Source of the DNA: Parachryseolinea silvisoli
GTDB lineage: Bacteria > Bacteroidota > Bacteroidia > Cytophagales > Cyclobacteriaceae
Direction: 5' to 3'
Assembly (NCBI RefSeq): GCF_021190955.1
Contig: NZ_JAIOAO010000002.1
Span: 806,001-870,000, forward strand
Length of the DNA: 64,000 nt
The notes beneath the pieces are model-generated. The model made no database searches. It was given only the letters and a program-made list of their open reading frames with translations, and had not been told where the DNA came from. Positions 15,295 to 24,743 of this stretch are shown in pieces. Each line of letters starts with the position of its first letter. Positions within the stretch are counted from its first letter, which is position 1. A program made the position numbers and the translations under genes.

Positions 15295-18200
15295 ATGCGC
15301 TTGAAATTACTCAAAATATTGATGTTCGTGTCAAGAAAACTGATCCATGTTTTTGTGTGGCACATCGTCGCCATGCAATGTTTGCTTGCGGCACCTTCGA
15401 ACGGCCAGGACCTGGAGGAGGTGAAGATTACCCTGAACCTGAAAGATGCGGCCCTGACAGAGGTTTTCTCTGCCATCGAAACCCAAACCGACTATGTGTT
15501 TGGCTATAACAGTCAGGTAAGGAAAATTAAAAAACGTTTCACATTTCAGTCGTCCAAAATTTCGATTGCCGATATCCTGCGTGCCGTATCGAAACAGGCG
15601 GACCTGAAATTCAAACAAATCAATTACAACATCACCGTTTCGTCCAAAAGTCCGACAGCCTATGTTGAACCTACATCGAATACCGATGTGGTGATCACGG
15701 GACAGGTGACCGATGCTGCTACCGGCGAGTCCATGCCCGGTGTAAACGTTATTGTAAAAGGCACGAGCATCGGTACCTCTACCGACGTGGACGGCCGCTA
15801 TACACTCAATGTACCCGACGACGGTATCGTTCAGTTTACGTTTATAGGATACTCTACTGTGGAAGTAGTGGCCGGTACGAAAACCACGATCGACGTACAG
15901 CTCAAGACGGATTCAAAATCACTTGAAGAGCTCGTGGTGATCGGCTATGGTACGGAGCGTAAGGCAAACCTCACGGGCTCAGTCGACCAGGTGAACGGCG
16001 AGGTATTTGAAAACCGGCCGGTGGCCAACGTGTCGCAAGGCTTGCAGGGGTTGATTCCCAACCTGAACATTACGCCGGAGGATGGTAAGCCCATTCAATC
16101 ACCCACGTATAATATCCGCGGGATAACGTCTATCGGTCAGGGTGGTAGTGCATTGATCTTGATCGATGGTGTGGAAGGCGATCCGCGCATGCTGAACCCA
16201 CGCGACATTGCCAACGTGTCCGTGCTAAAAGATGCGGCGTCCGCCGCGATCTACGGCGCGCGCGCGGCCTTTGGCGTGGTGCTGATCACCACCAAGAAGC
16301 CGGCAGTAAACAAGATGACGGTAGACTACAGCACGAACTTCTCGTCGAAGAGCCCAACCACGGTTCCCGATCTTGTCACCGACGGCTATCAACAAGCGAT
16401 GATCTTCAACGAGGCGTGGACGGCGTGGAACGACTACTCACAAACACCGCAGAACGTTAACAAAACCTTGAAATTTTCGCCCGCGTATCTCGAAGAATTA
16501 AAGCGCCGGTCAGAAGACCCTACACTACCAAAAGTAGAAGTGGGTCCGAGTGGCGAATATGTATACTACGGCAACACCGATTGGTATGATCTGCTGTATA
16601 AAGATCACACCACCGCCATGGAGCACAACCTCTCGGTTTCCGGCAGCACCGAAAAGGCAAGCCTCTACGTAACCGGTCGTTATTTCAAGCAGGATGGTCT
16701 CTTTCGTTACAACTCGGACGACTTTAAGATGTATAACTTCCGTGTGAAAGGAACGGTCCAGGTAACGCCGTGGCTGCAGTTGGAAAACAACACGCAGTAC
16801 TCGGACATGAAATATCACAACCCACTCAATACGGGCGAAGGGGGCAGCATCTGGCGTAACATAGCCGACGAAGGCCACGTCATGTCGCCCATGTTTAACC
16901 CCGACGGCACGCTGACGTATTCAGCGGCATATACCGTAGGCGACTTCTGGTATGGCAAGAACGGTATTGATATGAAGAACCGCGTGCTGCGGAACACAAC
17001 CGGTTTTACCGCCGAGTTCTTTGACAAGAAATTTCGTGTGAAGGGCAACTTTACGTACCAGAACACCGACTCCGCGCGGAAATTCATTCGCGTGCCGGTG
17101 CCGTACAGCAGACGCCCCGGTGTAATCGAGTATGTCGGTACGGGTACCAATGACATACGCATCGCTAACAGCGTGGCACAATATATTGCTACCAACATTT
17201 ACGCAGAGTACGAAAACACCTACCACGAGAAGCACTATATAAAGGGATTGATCGGGTATAACTACGAGCAGTCTACATTGGAAGGCTTGTCAGCGCAGCG
17301 CAACGGACTTATATACAACGGTGCGCAAGACATCAACCTGGCGCTGGGCCAGTCGTATACCACCATCGGTGGCTGGGACAAGTGGAATGTGCTGGGCGGT
17401 TTCTTCCGGTTGAACTATCACTTCAACGACAAGTACCTGGTGGAAGTGAACGGCCGCTACGACGGTTCTTCCAAGTTTCCCACGCACGAACGCTTTGCAT
17501 TCTTCCCGTCGATATCAGCAGGCTGGCGTGTCTCCAACGAATCGTTCTGGCATGTATCACCGAATCTTATTTCCGACTTGAAGCTGCGCGCTTCCTATGG
17601 TTCCCTGGGTAACGGTAGCATTGCCTCGTATGCTTTCCAGGAGAAGTTCGCCATTCGGCAGGCCAACCTGGCCCTCGGCGGTGTAAAGCCTCCGTATACG
17701 TCACAACCCAACGTACTGCCAGATGGTCTCACATGGGAAACATCGACGACGCAAAACATTGGCCTGGATCTGTCGATGGTACGAAACCGGTTGACGCTAA
17801 GCGCGGATGCATACATTCGCAAGACAACGGATATGTTCACCGTAGGCAGAACCCTGCCGAAGGTCTTTGGTACCGACGTACCGAAAGGCAACTATGCTGA
17901 CTTGAAAACCACGGGTTGGGAAATTGTACTGAATTGGAATGATGAAGTTAATGTTGGCTCCAAGACGTTGGGGTATGTCGTACGCCTGACGCTGGCCGAC
18001 AACCAGTCAGTCATCGAGAAGTATAACAACCCCGACAAAAAGCTGATCGACTACTATGAAGGCCAGAAAGTAGGCGAGATCTGGGGGTACGAAACAGAAG
18101 GTTTCTATGAGTCAGTGGAGGACATCGCGAATCATGCCGACCAGACGTTAATCAAATCCTCTACCAGTGGCAAAACCCTGCCGGGTGACATCAAGTTCCG

Positions 18201-18828
18201 CGACCTCGATAACAATAACAAAATTGACAACGGTGCCGCCACAGCAAACAAGCCGGGTGACATGCGGGTGATCGGGAACTCGCAGGCCCGCTATACCTAT
18301 GGCATTATGCTGGGTGCAACGTGGAATAACTTTTCCTTGTCGGGTTTTTTCCAGGGTGTGGGCAAGCAGGACTGGTGGCCCGGTGCCGAGGCAGATGCCT
18401 TCTGGGGCCCGTACAACCGCCCCTACAACGGTACGCCGGAGTACATCGTCGGCAACTACTGGACGGAAGATAAACCCTACGGCTATTTTCCCCGCATGCG
18501 TGGTTATTCGGCGCAGTCCGACTGGCGTGAGCTGGGTGTGAAGCAGACAAAGTATTTACAGAATGTCGCATACCTCCGGTTGAAGAATGTGCAATTGAGC
18601 TATACGTTGCCAAAGTCGCTGGTGGAAAAGATCCGCGCCAGCAATGCGCGTGTCTATGTGACCGGCGAAAACTTGTGGACATGGTCGCCGTTGTACCGCC
18701 TTACCCGTGATATCGATGTCGAGAGCATTGGCCCGTCAGATAAAGTGCTGACGACAAACAATGCCGGCAACGGTAATAACTACCCGATATTGAAGAGCTA
18801 TACCGCCGGTTTGGTTGTCACTTTTTAA
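15295..18828 (+). CDS. SusC/RagA-family TonB-dependent outer-membrane receptor with STN domain
   Basis: A 1177-residue outer-membrane transporter. After a signal segment (1-37) comes an STN domain (about 48-118, LKDAALTEVFSAIETQTDYVF), which marks it as a signal-transducing receptor paired with FecR and the sigma factor. A CarboxypepD_reg-like domain follows (about 134-205, GQVTDAATGESMPGVNV). The TonB box region is near 212-220 (ELVVIGYGT). The plug domain (about 225-345) contains IRGITSIGQGG and DVSVLKDAASAAIYGARA-like SusC signatures. The rest is a beta barrel ending in the aromatic VVTF. With SusD it should import a bound ligand using TonB energy. The ligand is unknown. Confidence 0.95.
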   Translation: MRLKLLKILMFVSRKLIHVFVWHIVAMQCLLAAPSNGQDLEEVKITLNLKDAALTEVFSAIETQTDYVFGYNSQVRKIKKRFTFQSSKISIADILRAVSKQADLKFKQINYNITVSSKSPTAYVEPTSNTDVVITGQVTDAATGESMPGVNVIVKGTSIGTSTDVDGRYTLNVPDDGIVQFTFIGYSTVEVVAGTKTTIDVQLKTDSKSLEELVVIGYGTERKANLTGSVDQVNGEVFENRPVANVSQGLQGLIPNLNITPEDGKPIQSPTYNIRGITSIGQGGSALILIDGVEGDPRMLNPRDIANVSVLKDAASAAIYGARAAFGVVLITTKKPAVNKMTVDYSTNFSSKSPTTVPDLVTDGYQQAMIFNEAWTAWNDYSQTPQNVNKTLKFSPAYLEELKRRSEDPTLPKVEVGPSGEYVYYGNTDWYDLLYKDHTTAMEHNLSVSGSTEKASLYVTGRYFKQDGLFRYNSDDFKMYNFRVKGTVQVTPWLQLENNTQYSDMKYHNPLNTGEGGSIWRNIADEGHVMSPMFNPDGTLTYSAAYTVGDFWYGKNGIDMKNRVLRNTTGFTAEFFDKKFRVKGNFTYQNTDSARKFIRVPVPYSRRPGVIEYVGTGTNDIRIANSVAQYIATNIYAEYENTYHEKHYIKGLIGYNYEQSTLEGLSAQRNGLIYNGAQDINLALGQSYTTIGGWDKWNVLGGFFRLNYHFNDKYLVEVNGRYDGSSKFPTHERFAFFPSISAGWRVSNESFWHVSPNLISDLKLRASYGSLGNGSIASYAFQEKFAIRQANLALGGVKPPYTSQPNVLPDGLTWETSTTQNIGLDLSMVRNRLTLSADAYIRKTTDMFTVGRTLPKVFGTDVPKGNYADLKTTGWEIVLNWNDEVNVGSKTLGYVVRLTLADNQSVIEKYNNPDKKLIDYYEGQKVGEIWGYETEGFYESVEDIANHADQTLIKSSTSGKTLPGDIKFRDLDNNNKIDNGAATANKPGDMRVIGNSQARYTYGIMLGATWNNFSLSGFFQGVGKQDWWPGAEADAFWGPYNRPYNGTPEYIVGNYWTEDKPYGYFPRMRGYSAQSDWRELGVKQTKYLQNVAYLRLKNVQLSYTLPKSLVEKIRASNARVYVTGENLWTWSPLYRLTRDIDVESIGPSDKVLTTNNAGNGNNYPILKSYTAGLVVTF

Positions 18829-18847
18829 GATTTAAACGCGCATCACC

Positions 18848-20650
18848 ATGAAAAAACAATATTGGTCTATCGTACTCCTGAGTGTGCTGCTGGGCGCATG
18901 CGATCTGGAGCAAACGCCCGAAGCTACCACGACCCGCGACGCGGTGTTTAATAGCGAGAAGGGGCTCGAAGTTTATAGCAATTCTTTTTATGTGCCGCTA
19001 ACAAATCCCGACTACAGCATCCTGCCTACTGCCAACAACCAGGTGCGTGGCGACGAGATGTCGGATTTTGCCGCACGTACACAAATACCCGACTTTTTAC
19101 GTGATGGAGCGTTTGGGCCACGCCAAAGTTCTGGTTGGGACTGGCGTGCCCTGCGCAACATCAACTTCTTTATCGAAAATGCCAAGCCGTCGCCCGACGT
19201 TTCCACGGAGGCGCGCGAGCACTACCTGGGCGTGGCGCGTTTCTTCCGGGCCATGTTTTACTTCGACAAAGTGAAACGCTTTGGCGATGTACCGTGGATT
19301 AACAAGACTATGAGCATCGAAGATCCTGATCTGTATAGTAATCGCGACTCGCGGACGCTGGTGATGGACTCCGTGCTGGCCGACCTGGACTATGCGGGCG
19401 CACACGTGCGGGAGGCAGCGGATAACAGCCGTAGCACCGTGACACGGTACGTGGTATACGGATTTAAGTCACGGGTCTGTTTGTTTGAGGGAACGTTCCG
19501 CAAGTATCATACAGAATATAATCTGGGTGGAACCGCGACAAAATGGCTTGAAGAAGCTGCCGGCGCGGCGCAAAAGGTTATGGAGAAAGGCGGCTATCTG
19601 CTGAATGAGTCGGGTGGACCGACGGCGTCGTATCGCCAGGTATTTATCTCGCGCACGCCAGTAACGTCTGAAGTGATGCTGGCGGCGGCCGCGGACGTAA
19701 ACCTGAGCTTGTTCAACGATGCCAACTGGTATTGGACCAGCGCTACGTATGGCTCGCGCGTAAGCTTTACCCGTACGTTTATCAATACGTACCTGCTGGA
19801 AGACGGCACGCCGTTTACGGATCAGTCCGGTCATGAAACGATGGTATTTGCTGACGAGGTGAAAGGCCGTGACAAACGTCTGCAACAAACCATTCGCATG
19901 GGTAACTATACACGTGTCAATGCCGGCAAGCGTGAGGTAGCACCGCCGGTCTTCTCATACACCTATACGGGTTATCAGCCTATCAAGTGGACGCTGGACG
20001 ATACCTATTACGACGGGGGTACCCGCAATGACAATTCGGTGGCGTTGCTGCGGTATGCTGAAGTCTTGTTGAACTATGCTGAGGCCCGCGCAGAATTGGA
20101 AACGATCACCACCGACGATTGGACCAAGACCGTAGGGGCATTGCGCCGTCGTGCGGGTATTACGGGTAACCTGACAACGTTGCCCACAATGCTCGATGAC
20201 TATATGCAGGCTGAATATTTCCCCGACATTAGTAACCCTGTGCTCATGGAGATACGCCGCGAGCGTGGTATTGAACTGGCACTGGAAGGCCTTCGCTTCT
20301 ACGACCTGGTGCGATGGAAACATGGTGAGTTGCTGCTCAAGGTGTGGAACGGATTGTATGTTCCCGCGCTGGATGTGCCGATGGATCTGAACGAAGACGG
20401 CGTCATGGACGTGGCTTTCTACAAGACGATGCCGGCGAACCCTGTTAAGGGTGTTACCTATGTCAATGTGGGTGAAAAGATTAATAACCTGGACAATCCG
20501 CAGCGCTTGTCACATGACTCCTCTGGAGAAATTACATGGCTGGCAAATGTGGACCGGGGAGAATGGAATGACAAACGTTATCTTTACCCGATACCGGAAA
20601 CGGACTCGCTGATGAACCCTGCTCTTGGTCAAAATCCCGGATGGTATTGA
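18848..20650 (+). CDS. SusD/RagB-family substrate-binding lipoprotein
   Basis: A 600-residue surface lipoprotein. The signal peptide ends in LLGAC, so C18 should be lipidated; the following D and E may favour surface export. The SusD-like fold is shown by helix patterns (REHYLGVARFFRAMFYFDKVKRFGDVPW in parts), by YAEVLLNYAEARAEL, and by the C-terminal signature RRERGIELALEGLRFYDLVRWK. It starts 19 bases after susC and forms the lid of that transporter. The first enzyme gene follows with no gap to speak of, so the three are one operon. Confidence 0.95.
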   Translation: MKKQYWSIVLLSVLLGACDLEQTPEATTTRDAVFNSEKGLEVYSNSFYVPLTNPDYSILPTANNQVRGDEMSDFAARTQIPDFLRDGAFGPRQSSGWDWRALRNINFFIENAKPSPDVSTEAREHYLGVARFFRAMFYFDKVKRFGDVPWINKTMSIEDPDLYSNRDSRTLVMDSVLADLDYAGAHVREAADNSRSTVTRYVVYGFKSRVCLFEGTFRKYHTEYNLGGTATKWLEEAAGAAQKVMEKGGYLLNESGGPTASYRQVFISRTPVTSEVMLAAAADVNLSLFNDANWYWTSATYGSRVSFTRTFINTYLLEDGTPFTDQSGHETMVFADEVKGRDKRLQQTIRMGNYTRVNAGKREVAPPVFSYTYTGYQPIKWTLDDTYYDGGTRNDNSVALLRYAEVLLNYAEARAELETITTDDWTKTVGALRRRAGITGNLTTLPTMLDDYMQAEYFPDISNPVLMEIRRERGIELALEGLRFYDLVRWKHGELLLKVWNGLYVPALDVPMDLNEDGVMDVAFYKTMPANPVKGVTYVNVGEKINNLDNPQRLSHDSSGEITWLANVDRGEWNDKRYLYPIPETDSLMNPALGQNPGWY

Positions 20651-20669
20651 GAAAGAACAAAATAAACCG

Positions 20670-21524
20670 ATGAAGAACAAATTGATCATGGCATTGCTCG
20701 CGCTGATACTGGCGGGCAACACCTTCGCACAAACATTACGCGTGGCGACCTACAACATGCGTTACGACAATCCGGGTGACAGCCTTAACCGGTGGAAGTA
20801 CCGCCTGCCCATTATTATTGATCAGATAAAATTTCACGATTTTGACCTGCTCGGCGGTCAGGAATTGCTTAGCCACCAGGTTGAAGGGCTGATGAAACAA
20901 CTCAAGGACTATGAATACGCCGGTGTCGGCAGGGACGATGGTGAGAAGAAAGGCGAGTTTTCCGCACTGTTCTATAAAAAAGACAAGTTCAAGCTGTTGA
21001 AGAAAGGCAACTTCTGGCTGTCGCTAACGCCTGACAAGCCAGGTGCGGGCTGGGATGCTGCACTGTCACGGATCTGCACGTGGGTGCAGTTGGAAGAAAA
21101 AGCCACCGGTTTGCGCTTCTATTTCTTCAACACGCACTTTGACCACCGCGGTGTTCAGGCGCGCAAGGAGAGCGGACGGTTGATCGCTGAAAAGATTGCT
21201 CAGATCGCCGGTGATGCACCGGCGATTCTCACGGGAGACTTCAACTTCGACGAGCAACACGAAGGTTTTGCTGCCATCACGGCTTCCGGCAAGCTGCGTA
21301 ATTCGTTTGACCTGGCGCCCATTAAGCTGGCACCTACCGGAACCTTCAACAGCTTTGACATAGCAACAACGAACAAGGTTCGCATTGACCACATCTTTGT
21401 GACCAGCCAATTCAATGTAAAGAAGTATGGCATTCTGACCGACAATTACGGTGGTCGTTTTCCGTCGGATCACTTTCCTGTGATGGTTGAGATTATACCG
21501 GCAACGACACGCAAAGCAAAATAA
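20670..21524 (+). CDS. Secreted endonuclease/exonuclease/phosphatase-family enzyme
   Basis: A 284-residue metal-dependent hydrolase. I chose ATG 20670, 19 bases after susD, because it gives a signal peptide (MKNKLIMALLALILAGNTFAQ, seen in parts); an in-frame start at 20625 lies inside susD. Fold motifs are ATYNMRYDN (metal/phosphate side), LLGGQE (catalytic metal-binding glutamate), FNTHFDHRG, LTGDFNFDE, RIDHIF and SDHFPV (catalytic histidine). Members cleave phosphodiesters or phosphomonoesters in nucleic acids, phospholipids or inositol phosphates. The location in a SusCD operon suggests it acts outside the cytoplasm on the imported nutrient. Confidence 0.88.
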   Translation: MKNKLIMALLALILAGNTFAQTLRVATYNMRYDNPGDSLNRWKYRLPIIIDQIKFHDFDLLGGQELLSHQVEGLMKQLKDYEYAGVGRDDGEKKGEFSALFYKKDKFKLLKKGNFWLSLTPDKPGAGWDAALSRICTWVQLEEKATGLRFYFFNTHFDHRGVQARKESGRLIAEKIAQIAGDAPAILTGDFNFDEQHEGFAAITASGKLRNSFDLAPIKLAPTGTFNSFDIATTNKVRIDHIFVTSQFNVKKYGILTDNYGGRFPSDHFPVMVEIIPATTRKAK

Positions 21525-21553
21525 ACCGTTTTTAAATTTTCCTTAGTAGTTTG

Positions 21554-21583
21554 AGGCCACGGCACATGCTGTGGCCTTTTTTT
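21554..21583 (+). terminator. Rho-independent terminator at the end of the sus-like operon
   Basis: AGGCCACGG...GTGGCCT forms a nearly perfect stem (one G:U pair) with a short loop, followed by seven Ts. It ends the plus-strand operon just before the convergent reductase gene. Confidence 0.85.
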
Positions 21584-21587
21584 ATAC

Positions 21588-22973
21588 CTACGCGCCGATG
21601 CTGGCAAAAAGATTATTGAGTGACTCGGCATACGTGGGATGCGCAAAGATACCGTCGCGGAGGGCCTCGTAGGTCAGGCCACCCATCATGGCTACTTGCA
21701 GGATCGTGACGATCTCGCCCCCCTCGTTACCCAATATCGCAGCGCCCAGAATCTGTTTTGTCTCGCGGTTTACAATCGCTTTCATTAATCCGGCGGCGCG
21801 GCCCACTTCGTTGGCGCGGGCTACACGTGACATCGGCAGGGTGGCGACTTCGATCGGTAATCCCTTGTCGCGTGCTTCCTGTTCGGTCAGTCCTACACGG
21901 CCTAACGGCGGGTCGGTGAAAACACAGTAAGGTACCAGCCGGCCGGTGATGCGGTCATGGCCGCCGTGCAGCAGGTTGTTAAATAATATAAGATAGTCGT
22001 TGTACGATACGTGTGTAAAGGCGGGTCCTCCCTTAACATCACCCAAGGCATATATACCCGGAGCGGAGGTCTCGAGGGCATCGTTTGTTTTGATATAACC
22101 TTTGTCGTCGGTTTCGATACCGGCTGCTGCCAGGTTCAGGGCATCGGTGTTGGGTGTTCGACCCGTCGCCATCAGGAGGTGAGAAGCTCTTATCGTGATC
22201 TCGATTCCCTGCTTGTCAATTGTGGCGGCAACACCATCACCGTCAGGTTGTACATGCCGCAGGTTGCTGGCGGCGTGGAGCGTCATGCCTTCGTTTTCGA
22301 GAATGGTTTTGAGTGCGTTGGCGATGTCGGTGTCTTCGCGCGGGAGCAGCCGGTCATGTGGGTCGATCAATGTCACCCGGCTGCCAAACCGCCGGAACAT
22401 TTGCCCCAGCTCCAGGCCGATATAGCCACTGCCTGCCACGAGTAAATGCTCGGGTAGGACTTTCAAATCGAGGATGGTGGTAGAGGTAAGGTAGCGGACG
22501 GTGTCCAGGCCTTCGATCCTGGGTATTGCCGGACGTACGCCGGTATTGATAAATATAAAGTCGGCCGTGCACGACGCGACCGTGCCATCGAGCAACGTGA
22601 CCGCCACCGTTTTGCGACCGGTGAAAGTGGCGGTACCATATACCAGGTCGAGGTGATCAGTGTCTTGCAGCTTTTGCTCGAGGCCACTACGCGATTTCAG
22701 TACGAGCTTGTCTTTACGTGCGAGGATGGCGGGCAGGTTGACGCTATAGCCATCGATGTCGATGCCCAGCGCTTTCGCGTGCGCGGTGACGCTCGCTGCC
22801 TGGGCGGAGGCGATCATGGTTTTGGTAGGGGTACAGCCGTCGTTCACGCAGGTGCCACCGACCCATCGTTGTTCAATGAGGCAGGTATTCCAGCCGGCTT
22901 CTGCCAGGCGCTTGGCCATGGGGTTGCCACCCTGGCCCGAACCGATCACGATAGCTTTGTAATGTTTTTGCAT
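21588..22973 (-). CDS. FAD-dependent pyridine nucleotide-disulfide oxidoreductase (mercuric-reductase-like)
   Basis: A 461-residue flavoprotein. The FAD-binding GSGQGG (12-17) and the redox-active pair in GGTCVNDGCTPTK (C42, C47) place it in the class I disulfide reductase family. The NAD(P) site is near 175-181 (GSGYIG), the second FAD motif is YALGDV near 318, and the C-terminal HPTYAE (near 447) gives the catalytic histidine of the dimer partner. It lacks the N-terminal HMA domain and the C-terminal cysteine pair of true MerA, so mercury reduction is unlikely despite the likely database name. Lipoamide or another disulfide is possible. It stands alone. Confidence 0.88.
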   Translation of the reverse strand: MQKHYKAIVIGSGQGGNPMAKRLAEAGWNTCLIEQRWVGGTCVNDGCTPTKTMIASAQAASVTAHAKALGIDIDGYSVNLPAILARKDKLVLKSRSGLEQKLQDTDHLDLVYGTATFTGRKTVAVTLLDGTVASCTADFIFINTGVRPAIPRIEGLDTVRYLTSTTILDLKVLPEHLLVAGSGYIGLELGQMFRRFGSRVTLIDPHDRLLPREDTDIANALKTILENEGMTLHAASNLRHVQPDGDGVAATIDKQGIEITIRASHLLMATGRTPNTDALNLAAAGIETDDKGYIKTNDALETSAPGIYALGDVKGGPAFTHVSYNDYLILFNNLLHGGHDRITGRLVPYCVFTDPPLGRVGLTEQEARDKGLPIEVATLPMSRVARANEVGRAAGLMKAIVNRETKQILGAAILGNEGGEIVTILQVAMMGGLTYEALRDGIFAHPTYAESLNNLFASIGA

Positions 22974-23184
22974 AAGCAGGTCTTAGTTAATTTCTGTGCA
23001 GGCTTCTTGTCAACGGCAAAGCCAACAATGAAAATACGCGTGGTCTAACGGTAAGGATCAATATGTAAATTTACCGACGAAGGGGCATGTGGTAAAAAAC
23101 CGTGCCCGAAAATTCCTCACACAGTATATCTACGGAAGATAACAATTTCCTATGGGTGGTATGATAGTTAGTAGGATGAATCAA

Positions 23185-23192
23185 TACCTTTG
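23185..23192 (+). promoter_or_regulatory. Candidate -7 element for the phytochrome operon
   Basis: TACCTTTG matches TAnnTTTG exactly and would start transcription about 25 bases before the phytochrome start codon. No clear TTTG is seen at the expected upstream distance. Confidence 0.45.
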
Positions 23193-23223
23193 AATTTCGT
23201 GGATTTTTTAGTTTACAGTATAC

Positions 23224-24729
23224 ATGAAGAATTTTGACTCGGAGCTTTGTGGAAGCCTACCCATCCACCTGACCAACCACATCCAGCCGTATGGTGTCTT
23301 ACTGGTGATCAATCGCAAAGATTTCAAAGTCATTCAGGCCAGTGAAAATAGTAATCTCGTTTTTGGTGATCCGATCCAAGAGATGATCGACAAGCCACTG
23401 AGTGCTTATGTTCCGGAAAATATTGTAGAAAAGATTCAACAAAAACTTACTACATCTTTTACAAATCCGCTTCCTGACCAATGGAACATTCGCGGTGTGG
23501 AGCATTTTGTTCTTTGGCACGCCAAGGAAAATTATCTCCTTGCCGAAATCGAAATACCAGGCGGTCGCACAGGTGATCTCTCCAGTTTTGCCAACGTATA
23601 CCATGAATTAAAATATGCCATGAACCGCATTGAATCCGCAGAGACCCTCACGGCGCTCTGGCAGATCGTGGTGGCGGAGATCAAAAAGGTCTCGGGCTTT
23701 GACAAGATCATGGTGTACCAATTTGACGAGGAGTGGAACGGCACCGTGGTGGCCGAGGTGCTGGAACCGGGTATGGAGGTATACCTCGGCATAACCTTCC
23801 CGGCCTCGGACATACCCCGCCAGGCACGGGAGTTGTACAAAAAAAACGCCTACCGGTATATACCGGATCGCGACGCACAGCCCGTGCGATTATATCCCGT
23901 CATTAATTCACTCACCGGCGCCTTTATTGACCTGTTTGATTGCAACCTGCGCAGTGTAGCGTCAGTGCACGTAGAATACCTGCGGAACATGGACGTGGCC
24001 GCTTCCATGTCCATCCGCATTATGAAAAACAACGAGTTGTGGGGACTTATGGCCTGCCACCATCGTACGCCGCGGCAGCTATCGTTCCAGATGTGTTCTG
24101 TGTTGGAAATGCTTTCCGCAGCAATCTCGGCCAAACTGTCGTTGCTTGTAAATAAGAACAGCTACCAGTTCGACCAGAACCTGAAAGAAAAGTATACGAC
24201 GCTGGTGAAAGAGATTTATGCATCGGGCAATCCGGATGATACGATGGTCGGGACGGGGCGTATTGCCGAGCTCTTTGAAGCCGATGGATTAGCCATTATA
24301 CGCAATGGGCTGACGCGCACATGGGGCAAAACGCCGCCGGAGGAGGACCTGCAAGAATTGGCACTCTGGCTGAGCGTACAAGACATTAAAAGCCTTTATC
24401 ATACCACCTCGATATCATCGGTGAACGACGCAGCAGAACGATACAAAGGCTCTTGCAGCGGACTGCTGTGCCTGGTTATTGATCCGCGCCGGCATGACTT
24501 CCTGTTGCTCTTTCGGCGCGAGATGATCGAGACCCTCCAATGGGGCGGTAACCCGCACGAACGGATCCAGTTTGAAAGCGATGGCAAGTCGTATCATCCG
24601 CGCAACTCCTTTAAGATCTGGCAACAGACCGTCACGGGACGGTCCGCGCGGTGGCGGAAAGAAGAGCTCATCCTGGCGGAAGTGCTGCGCAACTTTTTAT
24701 ATGAATTTAGCACAACTCGTATTAAATAA
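23224..24729 (+). CDS. Bacteriophytochrome photosensory module (PAS-GAF-PHY) without output domain
   Basis: A 501-residue red/far-red light sensor. The N-terminal C9 sits just before IHLTNHIQPYG, the place where bacteriophytochromes attach biliverdin. PAS spans about 12-115 and GAF about 135-310, with PASDIP at 193-198 and conserved histidines H249 and H279/H280 around the chromophore. PHY spans about 325-495; its tongue has WGGNP (440-444) and PRNSF (459-463). Usual phytochromes continue into a histidine kinase of about 250 residues; here the protein ends after PHY. The kinase gene starts 15 bases later, so signalling probably passes between proteins. No heme oxygenase gene is in view. Confidence 0.93.
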   Translation: MKNFDSELCGSLPIHLTNHIQPYGVLLVINRKDFKVIQASENSNLVFGDPIQEMIDKPLSAYVPENIVEKIQQKLTTSFTNPLPDQWNIRGVEHFVLWHAKENYLLAEIEIPGGRTGDLSSFANVYHELKYAMNRIESAETLTALWQIVVAEIKKVSGFDKIMVYQFDEEWNGTVVAEVLEPGMEVYLGITFPASDIPRQARELYKKNAYRYIPDRDAQPVRLYPVINSLTGAFIDLFDCNLRSVASVHVEYLRNMDVAASMSIRIMKNNELWGLMACHHRTPRQLSFQMCSVLEMLSAAISAKLSLLVNKNSYQFDQNLKEKYTTLVKEIYASGNPDDTMVGTGRIAELFEADGLAIIRNGLTRTWGKTPPEEDLQELALWLSVQDIKSLYHTTSISSVNDAAERYKGSCSGLLCLVIDPRRHDFLLLFRREMIETLQWGGNPHERIQFESDGKSYHPRNSFKIWQQTVTGRSARWRKEELILAEVLRNFLYEFSTTRIK

Positions 24730-24743
24730 CACATAGACGCTCC

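Noticed and set aside
21588-22973. True mercuric reductase (merA)
   Set aside because: The N-terminal metal-binding domain and the C-terminal cysteine pair are absent, and no other mer gene is nearby.
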